A stretch of 64,000 bases of DNA from an uncultured Anaerolineae bacterium (GTDB lineage: Bacteria; Chloroflexota; Anaerolineae; J036; Brachytrichaceae), in the NCBI GenBank assembly GCA_937959265.1, contig CALGMA010000001.1:1-64000 (forward strand), read 5' to 3'. Numbering within the stretch: position 1 is the first letter of the stretch; each line of letters begins with the position of its first letter. The notes below the pieces were generated by a model. It made no database searches. It saw nothing but the letters and a program-made list of their open reading frames with translations, and was not told the origin of the DNA. Shown one piece after another: positions 8,577-17,309 of this stretch. The translations under genes were made by a program, and so were the position numbers.

Positions 8577-9482
8577 TCACAGTGCCTCCAGCGCGCCGGC
8601 GCGCTTGGCGATCAGCAAATAGACGATCATCACGACGACCGGCACGATGGTGAATGCAGCCGCCAGCGGGATGTTGCCGCTGCTGCCCTGAAACGACAAT
8701 ACCGCCTGACCGATGAAGAAGCTGGAGTTACCCAGCACGGTCGGCACGATGAAGTCACCGAGGGTGAGCGAAAAGGTGAAAATCGAGCCAGCGATCACTC
8801 CCGGCATGGCCAGCGGCAACGTGACATACCGGAAGGTCGCGTTCGGCCGGGCGCCCAGATCGCCTGACGCTTCCAGCAGCGAGCGCGGCACGCGCTCCAA
8901 GGCAGCCTGCACTGGCAAGATCATATAGGGCAACCACACATAGACAAACACGAAGAACATCCCAAGCGGCGAGAACGAAAGCGACGGACCACCGATGCCC
9001 GGAATGCTTAACACGGCCTCCAACAAGCCGCTCAGCCCCAGCCGCTCGAAGAACCAGGTGATGATGCCCTCCTTCGCCAAGATGAGTTTCCAGGCATATA
9101 CGCGGATCAGGTAGCTCGACCAGAGCGGTAACAGCACGGCCAGATAGAAGATTCCTTTCCAACGCGGCGGGGCATAGCGCACCATGTAATAGGCGAGTGG
9201 GAAAGCGATGATCGCGCAGGCAATCGTCACCGTCGCCGCCATCAGCGCCGTGCGCAGGAAGATTTCCAAATTGGCCGGCTGCAGCAGCGCTAGGTAGTTC
9301 TGTAGCGTGAACTCGCGCACTACCTGGCCGGTAAAGTCGTCCAAACGCCACAGGCTGTTCAGCAACAACACCCCTAGCGGGACGATGTAGAAGACCAGCA
9401 TGTAAGCCAGCGGCGGCGCGAGCAGCAACAGCAGCGCCAACCACGGCCGCTTATAAATCGTCGTCGAGAGCGAAGTCAACAT
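8577..9482 (-). CDS. potB: polyamine ABC transporter permease, PotB/YdcU-like
   Basis: A 301-residue permease of the PotB family with six predicted membrane segments (first about residues 14-42) and the EAA loop LLEASGDLGARPNATFRYVTLP. It pairs with PotC to form the membrane channel for spermidine or putrescine uptake. It lies 61 bases after potA and is separated from potC by a repeat-filled gap. Specificity cannot be read from the permease. Confidence 0.85.
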   Translation of the reverse strand: MLTSLSTTIYKRPWLALLLLLAPPLAYMLVFYIVPLGVLLLNSLWRLDDFTGQVVREFTLQNYLALLQPANLEIFLRTALMAATVTIACAIIAFPLAYYMVRYAPPRWKGIFYLAVLLPLWSSYLIRVYAWKLILAKEGIITWFFERLGLSGLLEAVLSIPGIGGPSLSFSPLGMFFVFVYVWLPYMILPVQAALERVPRSLLEASGDLGARPNATFRYVTLPLAMPGVIAGSIFTFSLTLGDFIVPTVLGNSSFFIGQAVLSFQGSSGNIPLAAAFTIVPVVVMIVYLLIAKRAGALEAL

Positions 9483-9543
9483 CTCTCCTGCACGATTGTC
9501 ACATCACCCGCGACGCTCATGACATCATTGACGGCCTGATCAA

Positions 9544-10560
9544 CTATGCCAGCCACCGCAGGTGTTCCGGATGCCATGCCAGCGTGACGCGCTGGCCGCG
9601 CGGCAAGGTACGAGAATCCAGGTTTTGCTCGATCACCACCAGGTCGCCGCCGCTGTCCAGTTCGACCAGATAGCGCATGTGCGTACCCAAATACACGACA
9701 TCGCGCACGACGCCGCGCGCCGATTGCATGTCTTCGGCGACGCGCTGATCCACGCCAACGATGCGAATCTTCTCTGGCCGGATCGAAACTGTGCCCGTCA
9801 GCCCGGTCAGTGCGCGCGCGTGCTCTCCGCTCAGCAGGTTCGACGTGCCCAAAAAGCTGGCGACGAACGCCGTGGCCGGCTTCTCGTACATCTCCTCCGG
9901 CGTGCCAATCTGCTCTACCTTGCCGTGGTTGAACACGGCGATGCGATCGCTCATCGTCAGCGCCTCTTCCTGATCATGGGTAACGAAGATGAACGTAATG
10001 CCGACCTTCTTCTGGATCGCTTTCAATTCGATCTGCATCTGCTGGCGAAGCTTGAGGTCAAGCGCACCAAGCGGCTCATCAAGCAGCAGCACGCGCGGGT
10101 GATTGATGAGCGCGCGCGCCAGCGCAACGCGCTGGCGCTGGCCGCCGGAGAGTTGCGACGGCTTGCGTCCCTCGAAGCCGCTCAACTGTACGAGATCGAG
10201 TATCTCGCGCACACGTCGCATCCGTTCCGGCTTGGGCACTTTACGGATCATCAAGCCGTAGGCAATGTTGTCGGCCACGTTCATGTGCGGGAAGAGCGCG
10301 TAGTCCTGAAAGACGGTGTTCACGTCGCGCTCATAGGGCGGCATGCCAGTCACGTCTTGCCCACGCAGGAAGATGCGGCCGGCAGTGGGTTGGTCGAAGC
10401 CAGCGATCAAGCGCAGGCAAGTGGTCTTGCCACTGCCGCTCGGCCCGAGCATGGTAAAGAATTCCCCATCGGCGATGTCGAAAGTCACATCATCCACAGC
10501 TCGCACATCGCCAAAGTGGCGCGAAACGTGATCGAGGCGCACGGCGTAATCGGACTGCAT
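9544..10560 (-). CDS. potA: polyamine ABC transporter ATPase, PotA-like
   Basis: A 338-residue ATPase with Walker [10 protein letters not shown] (39-47), signature LSGGQRQR (137-144), Walker [10 protein letters not shown] (157-165) and a C-terminal TOBE domain. The C-terminal domain and the neighbouring PotB/PotC genes identify it as the energising subunit of a spermidine/putrescine importer. The start is the ATG that begins MQSDYAVRL; the upstream frame extension passes through the promoter. It is first in the minus-strand operon. Confidence 0.88.
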   Translation of the reverse strand: MQSDYAVRLDHVSRHFGDVRAVDDVTFDIADGEFFTMLGPSGSGKTTCLRLIAGFDQPTAGRIFLRGQDVTGMPPYERDVNTVFQDYALFPHMNVADNIAYGLMIRKVPKPERMRRVREILDLVQLSGFEGRKPSQLSGGQRQRVALARALINHPRVLLLDEPLGALDLKLRQQMQIELKAIQKKVGITFIFVTHDQEEALTMSDRIAVFNHGKVEQIGTPEEMYEKPATAFVASFLGTSNLLSGEHARALTGLTGTVSIRPEKIRIVGVDQRVAEDMQSARGVVRDVVYLGTHMRYLVELDSGGDLVVIEQNLDSRTLPRGQRVTLAWHPEHLRWLA

Positions 10561-10575
10561 TGTTCGCTCGCCGGA

Positions 10576-10603
10576 AGTGTACCGACCTGACCGAATTTGT
10601 CCA
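10576..10603 (-). promoter_or_regulatory. probable promoter of potABC
   Basis: On the minus strand TGGACA (10598-10603) and TACACT (10576-10581) are spaced by 16 bp, 15 bases before the potA ATG. Five of six -35 bases and four of six -10 bases match consensus. Confidence 0.5.
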
Positions 10604-11071
10604 TCACGCAAGCGACGGCGCGTTGCCCCAGGCCTATGGCGACCCGAGGCGATATACAACAACCCAACCCCACAATACATAGCTTAACCGGATGTTTACC
10701 TTTTATTTCATTACACACAATTCAAATTTAATCAATTTAAGTACTTTAATGCAATAAACAAATATGGGTTTACACACAGTGCACCTATGCCTGATTGACC
10801 CTGTTTGCAGGGTATCGCTACAAGTTATCCATTTGCGTGCAGGCGCAAGCGGTAGCGTCGCACAACTCGTGCAGTATTCCCCCATGGTCGCGACAATCTG
10901 AGTGGCGAGGGACAGTCGCGAAGAAGAGGGCGTTCGCTCGCGGGCAGAACGCGCAGTCACTTCGGTAGTTCATCACGGTTACAACGAAGCCGCCGGTTGA
11001 CGATGCGCTGAGGCCGAATTCGCTATCGCAAATACCAGTTCCGCCTATCGAAAGTTATTGAGGTAGTTCAG
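10604..11071. other. intergenic region with AT-rich island between potABC and the exopolysaccharide operon
   Basis: About 470 bases without a supported gene separate two divergent operons. Bases 10680-10775 are strikingly AT-rich for this genome and contain the palindrome AAGTACTT (10739-10746). A small hairpin ACCCTG-TTTG-CAGGGT lies at 10798-10813. The region probably holds promoters and operators for both operons, but no clear promoter for the 11072 gene was found; the nearest TTGACG...TATCGC pair has a 21-bp spacer. Confidence 0.5.
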
Positions 11072-11770
11072 ATGGTCGAGCTTTCTAACCAAACAGAGTT
11101 AGCGAACTTCGACGCAAAGGATCAGGGGGAGATGACTGTGAAGCCCGCTCAGGCACGCCGGCAGTCACGCCTGGATCAAGCACTCAAGGCGTTGATGGAC
11201 TACGGCTTCACAGCAATCGGCCTTGTATTGCTCTCTCCATTGCTGATTGCGCTTGCGATGATCGTCAAGCTCGATAGTCCCGGGCCGGTGTTCTACCGGC
11301 GCCGCGTGATGGGCAAAGGCGGCACGCAATTCGACGCCTTCAAGTTCCGGACGATGTATGTCAACGGTGACGAGATCCTCGCCAATTACCCGGCTTTGAA
11401 GGCCCAGCTCGAACGCGATCACAAGTTGCAGGATGACCCGCGCGTGACGCGCTGCGGCCAGTGGATGCGCAAGTTCAGCCTGGATGAGCTTCCGCAGTTG
11501 TTCAACGTCATGCTCGGACAGATGAGCCTGGTCGGCCCGCGCATGATCTCGCCGAAGGAGTTGAGCCGCTACGGCGAGCATGCAGACGAGCTGCTCACGG
11601 TCAAACCAGGCATCACCGGCTTGTGGCAGATATCCGGTCGTTCCAACCTTGCCCCCGGCGAACGCGTGCGCCTCGACATGGAATTCATCCGAACGCGCAG
11701 CGCATGGGGCGATTTCAAGCTACTGCTTCTGACCATCCCGGCGGTGCTGCGAGGACAAGGAGCTTACTAA
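11072..11770 (+). CDS. undecaprenyl-phosphate sugar phosphotransferase
   Basis: A 232-residue bacterial sugar transferase (polyprenol phosphoglycosyltransferase, WcaJ/PglC-like core). It transfers a sugar phosphate from a nucleotide sugar to undecaprenyl phosphate, starting a lipid-linked glycan at the inner membrane. One membrane segment (about 44-66) is followed by KFRTM (91-95), the catalytic Asp-Glu pair in [12 protein letters not shown] (138-139), LVGPR and [14 protein letters not shown], all intact. It begins the operon and abuts the kinase gene by 2 bases. The sugar is unknown. Confidence 0.88.
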   Translation: MVELSNQTELANFDAKDQGEMTVKPAQARRQSRLDQALKALMDYGFTAIGLVLLSPLLIALAMIVKLDSPGPVFYRRRVMGKGGTQFDAFKFRTMYVNGDEILANYPALKAQLERDHKLQDDPRVTRCGQWMRKFSLDELPQLFNVMLGQMSLVGPRMISPKELSRYGEHADELLTVKPGITGLWQISGRSNLAPGERVRLDMEFIRTRSAWGDFKLLLLTIPAVLRGQGAY

Positions 11771-11772
11771 GC

Positions 11773-12873
11773 ATGTTGATTGCACGAGCGCCGGTGCGCG
11801 TCAGCTTTTTTGGCGGCGGCACAGACCTGGCAGCCTATTACGAGCGCTACGGGGGAGCCGTTCTGAGCACCACGATAGACAAATACGTCTACATGCATCT
11901 GAACACCAACACCCGTGACGCTTTGCAGATCACGTCGTCGGACTACCGGACGTTCTACCGCCACACGCCAGGTGAGCCATTGCTATGGGACGGCGACTTG
12001 AGTCTGCCGCGCGCGGTGCTGCAACAATTCGGCGTCGAGCATGGCGTCTCCATATTCCTCGCCTCCGAAGCGCCACCTGGCACCGGCCTGGGCTCGTCCA
12101 GCGCAGTCACAGTTGCCTTGATCAAGGGCATCAGCGCAGCCTGCGGCTTGAACCTATCCAAAGCGCAGGTGGCTGAACTTGCGTGCTATATCGAGATCGA
12201 AAAGCTGGGTAAGCCCATCGGCGTGCAAGACCAGTATGCAGCGGCTTTCGGCGGCCTGAACTGGATCACGTTCAGCGCCGGCGGCATCACCGTTCAGCCG
12301 ATGGAAGTTCCGTGGCACGTGTTGTCGCGATTGGAATCGAACTTGCTCTTGATGTTCACCGGCGCGACGCACGACTCGGCACACATCCTGGCCCAGCAAA
12401 CCAAGGCGACCAAGAGCAGCAAGAGCATCGTCGTCGAAGCTCTGCAGGCCGTGCACGAGCTGGCGCTGCAAGCTCGCATCTGTTTGCAACGCGGCGAGGT
12501 GGACCGCTTCGGCGCGCTATTGGATGTGGCCTGGCAACACAAGAAGAAGTTCGCACCCGGCGTCAGCAACGAATACATTGACCATTGCTACGCCATCGCG
12601 CGCAACAACGGCGCGCTGGGCGGCAAGATCGCCGGCGCCGGCGGTGGCGGATTCCTGCTGCTGTATTGCGAGGAAGGCACACTCGACCGCGTAGATCAAG
12701 CGCTGACGCGCGAAGGACTGCGCCGGATGGACTTCCGGTTCGAGAGCGACGGCGGCCGGGTGCTGTTCAACGCTGGCTTGCGACTAAAGCACAACCCGCG
12801 GTGGCAGGCACGCACCTTCCAGAAGACGCGATCACTCAATGGACATCAGGAGCCGGTGGCAACCTCCGCTTAA
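11773..12873 (+). CDS. hddA: GHMP kinase, D-glycero-D-manno-heptose 7-phosphate kinase-like
   Basis: A 366-residue GHMP-family kinase. The N-terminal PVRVSFFGGGTDLAAYY motif and the ATP loop PPGTGLGSSSAV match the HddA / LmbP branch, which phosphorylates heptose 7-phosphate at C1. The C-terminal GAGGGGFLLLY is the third GHMP motif. The ATG at 11773 is chosen because it immediately precedes the conserved N-terminus. Together with the nucleotidyltransferase at 14475 it could make a GDP-activated sugar for the glycan. A related fucose kinase role is possible. Confidence 0.7.
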   Translation: MLIARAPVRVSFFGGGTDLAAYYERYGGAVLSTTIDKYVYMHLNTNTRDALQITSSDYRTFYRHTPGEPLLWDGDLSLPRAVLQQFGVEHGVSIFLASEAPPGTGLGSSSAVTVALIKGISAACGLNLSKAQVAELACYIEIEKLGKPIGVQDQYAAAFGGLNWITFSAGGITVQPMEVPWHVLSRLESNLLLMFTGATHDSAHILAQQTKATKSSKSIVVEALQAVHELALQARICLQRGEVDRFGALLDVAWQHKKKFAPGVSNEYIDHCYAIARNNGALGGKIAGAGGGGFLLLYCEEGTLDRVDQALTREGLRRMDFRFESDGGRVLFNAGLRLKHNPRWQARTFQKTRSLNGHQEPVATSA

Positions 12874-12912
12874 GCGCTGCCGAATCCCGCATGTCTGGCA
12901 GGGGGAGAAATT

Positions 12913-14403
12913 ATGCGCAAAATCGAATCATTCACCACACAGCCAATCGAGTCCTCAACAAACCGGCGTCAATGGCATGCTCTTATCGTCGTGCTGCTCA
13001 TCCTAGATGCGCTGTGCGTGCTGGGCAGCCTAACGCTGGCCTACGTCATCCGAATTGAGGGTCTGATTCCCTATTACGCCACAGTAAACGACGCGGCTTA
13101 TCGAAACCTGGTCATCCTCGCGGTGCCTTTGTTTTTGGCTTGCTTTGCCATCCTCGGGCTATACCAGCGCGACAATTTGCTGGGCGGCATCGTCGAATAC
13201 AAACAAGTCGTCAAGGGATGCACTGCCAGCTTGATGCTACTGGTCGTCTACGTCGTGTTCGCACGCGTGGGCGATTTCGACCCATCGCGCGGCTGGCTGG
13301 TCTTATCGTGGGCACTCTCGATCGCCATGGTCGGCACGATGCGTTTCTTCGTGCGCCGCATCGTATACCGACTGCGTGAGATGCGCTGGCTGACCTCGCG
13401 TGTGTTGATCGTCGGTGCCAATGATCAGGGCGTCGCCATTGCCGAACAGTGGATGAGCAATCCCTACTCCGGCATGCAGGTCGTAGGCTTCCTCGATGAT
13501 TTCAAGGCAGTGGGGAGCATCGTGTTGGACAACATCAGGGTGATCGGCCGGCCGAGCGCCCTAAACGAGTTGAGCCGCCTATACCACGCGGACGAGGTTA
13601 TCGTGATATCCACCGCTGTAGCCTGGGAATCCTTCGGCGAATTGGTGACGCGCGATGCTAAAGCTCAGGATTACACGCTGCGCCTATCGCCCGGCTTCTA
13701 CGAGATGCTTACCACCGGCGTGGCGGTCACAACCAAGACGTTCGTTCCACTGCTGACGATCCATGACAGTCGCATCGTCGGAATAGACGCCTTGCTGAAG
13801 AGTGTGCTCGACTATGGGCTGGGCATCCTGCTGGCACTGGTGAGCCTGCCGTTCGGCCTAGCGATCGCCCTCGCGCTAAAGCTGCGCAACCCGCATGCCC
13901 CGGTGCTCACCCATACACGCGTCTTCGGCCGCGGCGGCAGACCGTTCAGCATGTTGCGGTTCAACACGCGGCCATCCCCGGCACAGCAACCCAATTGCAG
14001 AGGCAAGCTCGAGCGCTGGCTACGCATCACCGGGCTAGACAAGATGCCCCAACTCTGGAACGTACTGCGTGGGCAGATGAGCCTGGTTGGGCCGCGACCG
14101 CGGGCATCGCTCAACCGCGTGACCGATATGCACACCATGCACAACCTGCAGGCCGTGAAACCTGGGATTCTCGGGCCGTGGATGCGAAACGATCACCTTG
14201 CATCCTCAGATCCGTTGCACGATGAGTTGAGCTACGTGCGCAACTGGCAAATTTGGAACGATCTCCCCATCCTGTTCGAAACGGCAGTCGTGCTCTTTAC
14301 GCGCATGATTCCAGGATACAAGCGGCCGTCACGTCCAGCCGAGCAAGAGCAGGCATGGCTGCCGAGCGGAGACAAGAGCCTCAAGGAAGACGTTCTCTAC
14401 TAG
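12913..14403 (+). CDS. long-form polyprenyl glycosylphosphotransferase with altered catalytic motif
   Basis: A 496-residue protein with four N-terminal membrane segments (about 23-46, 66-84, 103-118, 128-146), a CoA-binding-like Rossmann domain (about 160-275, VLIVGANDQG), a fifth segment (300-323) and a C-terminal sugar-transferase domain. The domain order is that of WbaP/CpsE enzymes that initiate exopolysaccharide. However, the catalytic Asp-Glu pair reads Asp376-Lys377 (LDKMPQ), the FRTM motif reads FNTRP, and the KPGITG-x-Q segment reads KPGILGPWM. It may be inactive or altered. A strong Shine-Dalgarno AGGGGGAG precedes the ATG. Confidence 0.8.
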   Translation: MRKIESFTTQPIESSTNRRQWHALIVVLLILDALCVLGSLTLAYVIRIEGLIPYYATVNDAAYRNLVILAVPLFLACFAILGLYQRDNLLGGIVEYKQVVKGCTASLMLLVVYVVFARVGDFDPSRGWLVLSWALSIAMVGTMRFFVRRIVYRLREMRWLTSRVLIVGANDQGVAIAEQWMSNPYSGMQVVGFLDDFKAVGSIVLDNIRVIGRPSALNELSRLYHADEVIVISTAVAWESFGELVTRDAKAQDYTLRLSPGFYEMLTTGVAVTTKTFVPLLTIHDSRIVGIDALLKSVLDYGLGILLALVSLPFGLAIALALKLRNPHAPVLTHTRVFGRGGRPFSMLRFNTRPSPAQQPNCRGKLERWLRITGLDKMPQLWNVLRGQMSLVGPRPRASLNRVTDMHTMHNLQAVKPGILGPWMRNDHLASSDPLHDELSYVRNWQIWNDLPILFETAVVLFTRMIPGYKRPSRPAEQEQAWLPSGDKSLKEDVLY

Positions 14404-14474
14404 TGCCGAGTTCATCTCGCTCGGTCAGCGCTTGGCACTGGCGGCGCACCTCTTCTGCGTAACCTAAATCATCT

Positions 14475-15290
14475 ATGAGCCTACTCTCGCCACCTTACAA
14501 CGCCGGCTTGCAACCAAACACCTGCGCATTGATCCTGGCTGCCGGTGAGGGCACACGTCTTCGCCCCCTGACCCTGGAGCGACCCAAGCCGATGGTCCCG
14601 ATCGCCGGCCGGCCGCTGCTGGATTACACGGTCCGCTGGCTGCGCGATCACGGCATCACCGACATCGCTATTAACTTGCATTACAAGCCCGAAGTCATCG
14701 TGCAGCATTTTGGCGATGGGAGCACATTCGGCGTCCGGATTCACTACTCACACGAGCCCAAGATCCTGGGCACAGCCGGCGCTGCCCGGAAGATCAAAAC
14801 TTGGGTGGACGGGCGCCCGCTCATCGTGGTTTACGGCGATGTATTGACGGACCTTGATCTGCGCGCGTTGCTGAACCATCATGCGCAAATGAGCGCGCGC
14901 GATGCTGCAACCGCAGTGACGATGAGCCTGTATCACGTGCCGAACCCCACTGAGGTCGGTCTGGTCGGCATGGACGACGTGGGCAGAGTCAACCGCTTCT
15001 TGGAGAAGCCGAAGCCATCCGAGGTGTTCACCGATCTGGCGAATGCCGGCATACTCGTGTTGCAACCTGAAGCGCTCGAGTTGATTCCGGAGGACACATT
15101 CTGCGACTTCGGCATGCACATCTTCCCCATGCTGTTGCATGCCGGACTATCCATTTACGGTTGGGTCATTCCGGAGGATACCTATCTGCTGGACATTGGC
15201 TCGCCAGAGAAGTATGCGCAAGCGAATCGCGATTGGCCGGAGCATCTGCGCCGAAAGACGAATTTGCAACCTACTGCAGCGCAGTTCTGA
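14475..15290 (+). CDS. hddC: sugar-1-phosphate nucleotidyltransferase, HddC-like
   Basis: A 271-residue nucleotidyltransferase with the activation motif ILAAGEGTRLRPLT (20-33) and RPKPMVPIAGRP, which binds the nucleotide triphosphate and sugar phosphate. YGDVLTDLD carries the metal-binding Asp. Short enzymes of this kind include D-glycero-D-manno-heptose 1-phosphate guanylyltransferase; mannose-1-phosphate guanylyltransferase and glucose-1-phosphate thymidylyltransferase are alternatives. The HddA-like kinase two genes upstream favours heptose. It lies 71 bases after the preceding gene. Confidence 0.65.
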   Translation: MSLLSPPYNAGLQPNTCALILAAGEGTRLRPLTLERPKPMVPIAGRPLLDYTVRWLRDHGITDIAINLHYKPEVIVQHFGDGSTFGVRIHYSHEPKILGTAGAARKIKTWVDGRPLIVVYGDVLTDLDLRALLNHHAQMSARDAATAVTMSLYHVPNPTEVGLVGMDDVGRVNRFLEKPKPSEVFTDLANAGILVLQPEALELIPEDTFCDFGMHIFPMLLHAGLSIYGWVIPEDTYLLDIGSPEKYAQANRDWPEHLRRKTNLQPTAAQF

Positions 15291-15410
15291 GTCCAACGGG
15301 GAGTGCAATAATCGGTCAAAATGTGTTATTCTCGCACTGCAATTGGGGCTATGAGCATTCCCAGTTCAAGTCAGGTGATCCATTCGCGGTGCGCTTGTGG
15401 AGAGTGTTAA

Positions 15411-17132
15411 ATGGAACTGAGCCAATTCACATCTGCCCTACGTCGCTGGTGGTGGATCATCGTCGCCAGCGTCCTCGTCGCTGCCACGACCAGCTATTTC
15501 GTCACGCAATCGTTGCCAAAAACATACCACTCCCAGACGACGTTACTGGTGGGATCGGTCACGAACCCTAATCCCGATCAAGGCGACTTCATGCTGGGCC
15601 AAACGCTGGCACAGGTATACGCCAGCCTTGCTCTGCGCGAACCCGTATTGCGCGGCACGCTGGAAGCGCTCAACCTGGATTGGGACTGGCAAGCACTGCG
15701 CGAGCAAGTTTCCACGCGCACCGATCTGAAATCACCCTTGATCGAGATCTCGGTCGTGGACACCGATCCGCAGCGTGCGAAGGTCTTCGCAGATGAGATC
15801 GCGCGGCAGCTCATTTTGCAAGGCCCCGGCGGCACCGACGCAGCACGCGCAATGGACCGCGAGTTTGCCATGCAACAGCTCGCATCGCTGAAGGCCAGAA
15901 TCGAACAGGGTGAAGCAGAACTGCGCCAGTTGGACGAGGAAATCGCCAAAGCGACTAGCCGGCGCGAGATCGAGGACGCACGTCAGAGACAGATCGCCAT
16001 CAACACGCAAATCGCCACCTGGCAGGGCAACTACGCCCAGATCCAAGCTAACTTGCTCAAGGACGTGCCAAACTCGCTTACGGTGATCGAACCGGCTGCC
16101 GTGCCCACGGTACCGATCGGCCCGAAATTGGTGCAGAACGTATTGCTGGCAGCCATTGCCGGCCTGTTGCTAGCCGTCGCAGCCATCGTGCTGCTCGAAC
16201 TGATTGACGACACCATCAAGACGTCGGACGATGCGCGGCGCGCGCTCGGTCTTCCGCTGCTCGGCAGCATTACCCGCATCGGCGGAAGCGGATATGCCGA
16301 CCGGCTCGTCACCGCTTCGCCACAATACTCGCGCGTTGCTGAGGCATACCGCGTGCTACGAACGAACTTGCAGTTCAGCAGGGTCGGTCACTCGTTTCAC
16401 ACGCTGATGGTCACCAGCAGCAAACCCAAAGAAGGTAAAAGCACGACGGCGGCGAACCTGGCTGCGGTTATTGCTCAATCCGGCAAGCGTGTCATCCTCG
16501 TAGACACCGATCTTCGCCGGCCGGTCCAACACCAAATCTTCGAGCTTGATAACCAGGAGGGACTGACGACAGCATTCCTCGATGAGCATACAAACATCGA
16601 GAAGCTACTGAAGCCAGTGATGGCCGATTCGCTCAGCGTGCTGCCATCGGGCCCCATCCCCTACAACCCGTCGGAGCTGCTGGACTCGGAACGCATGATG
16701 CGCATCCTGGAAGAGCTAAAGCGCAGGGCTGATCTGGTGATTCTCGACTCACCGCCGATCCTGAGCGTGGCCGACGCGACCATCTTGACTGCGCGTGTAG
16801 ACGGCGTGTTGCTGGTCGTCGATTCAGGCTATACACGGCGCGGCACAGCCAAACATGCCAAGGAGACGCTGCAACGCGTCGGCGCGACCATTGTCGGCAT
16901 AGTGCTCAATCGCGCACCCATCGAGAGGCAAAGCGACTACGATTACGAATACTCCCCTGAAACGGGCGAAAAGAAACGCAAGAAGCGCGCTAAAAATAAA
17001 GCCACGCCGGAACCAGCCACGGCTGGCGCAACCAGCGGCATGCTGAAGCCCGTCAAGCTGACCAAGCCCGCCTTACAGGCAGACAATGCGGCCAATAACG
17101 GCGCTGGCGCCGCCACTGAGCACGCCAGTTGA
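15411..17132 (+). CDS. Wzz chain-length regulator fused to BY-kinase
   Basis: A 573-residue inner-membrane protein controlling exopolysaccharide polymerisation. Membrane segments at about 14-32 and 243-265 flank an external Wzz domain with a coiled coil (about 150-200) and the Pro-rich VPTVPIGP before the second segment. The cytosolic BY-kinase has Walker A SSKPKEGKST (336-345), Walker A' VILVDTDLRRP (361-371) and Walker B LVILDSPP (442-449). A tyrosine cluster, DYDYEY (509-514), then a Lys-rich tail, is the likely autophosphorylation site. Shine-Dalgarno GGAGAG precedes the ATG. It is last in the operon, before a terminator. Confidence 0.9.
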   Translation: MELSQFTSALRRWWWIIVASVLVAATTSYFVTQSLPKTYHSQTTLLVGSVTNPNPDQGDFMLGQTLAQVYASLALREPVLRGTLEALNLDWDWQALREQVSTRTDLKSPLIEISVVDTDPQRAKVFADEIARQLILQGPGGTDAARAMDREFAMQQLASLKARIEQGEAELRQLDEEIAKATSRREIEDARQRQIAINTQIATWQGNYAQIQANLLKDVPNSLTVIEPAAVPTVPIGPKLVQNVLLAAIAGLLLAVAAIVLLELIDDTIKTSDDARRALGLPLLGSITRIGGSGYADRLVTASPQYSRVAEAYRVLRTNLQFSRVGHSFHTLMVTSSKPKEGKSTTAANLAAVIAQSGKRVILVDTDLRRPVQHQIFELDNQEGLTTAFLDEHTNIEKLLKPVMADSLSVLPSGPIPYNPSELLDSERMMRILEELKRRADLVILDSPPILSVADATILTARVDGVLLVVDSGYTRRGTAKHAKETLQRVGATIVGIVLNRAPIERQSDYDYEYSPETGEKKRKKRAKNKATPEPATAGATSGMLKPVKLTKPALQADNAANNGAGAATEHAS

Positions 17133-17178
17133 ACGTTGGCAGGACGCGACTGCTACGGCCATCTCCCCGCCACTCGAG

Positions 17179-17204
17179 CCCTCTGAGCCTTCTGGTTCAG
17201 GGGG
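17179..17204 (+). terminator. terminator of the exopolysaccharide operon
   Basis: CCCTCTGA (17179-17186) pairs with TCAGGGGG (17197-17204), one wobble, 10-nt loop. The downstream TGCTGTTT is weakly T-rich. Confidence 0.5.
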
Positions 17205-17210
17205 TGCTGT

Positions 17211-17239
17211 TTGCCGAGTCGCCATCGGCTGGCTATACT
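17211..17239 (+). promoter_or_regulatory. promoter of the polyamine-binding protein gene
   Basis: TTGCCG (17211-17216) and TATACT (17234-17239) are spaced by 17 bp. The following leader of about 65 bases ends with the Shine-Dalgarno AAGGAGG, 6 bases before the ATG at 17310. Confidence 0.65.
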
Positions 17240-17309
17240 GATTGCCTCTTAGTGCGGCGTTCAACTGGCCGCGATCGCAATCGGACGAGAGGATTTAAGG
17301 AGGCTAACG

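Noticed and set aside
10798-10813. ACCCTG-TTTG-CAGGGT hairpin as a terminator
   Set aside because: Short stem, no T-run, and no gene ends there; at most an operator.
11001-11030. TTGACG...TATCGC promoter for the exopolysaccharide operon
   Set aside because: Spacer of 21 bp is too long, and the -10 is poor.
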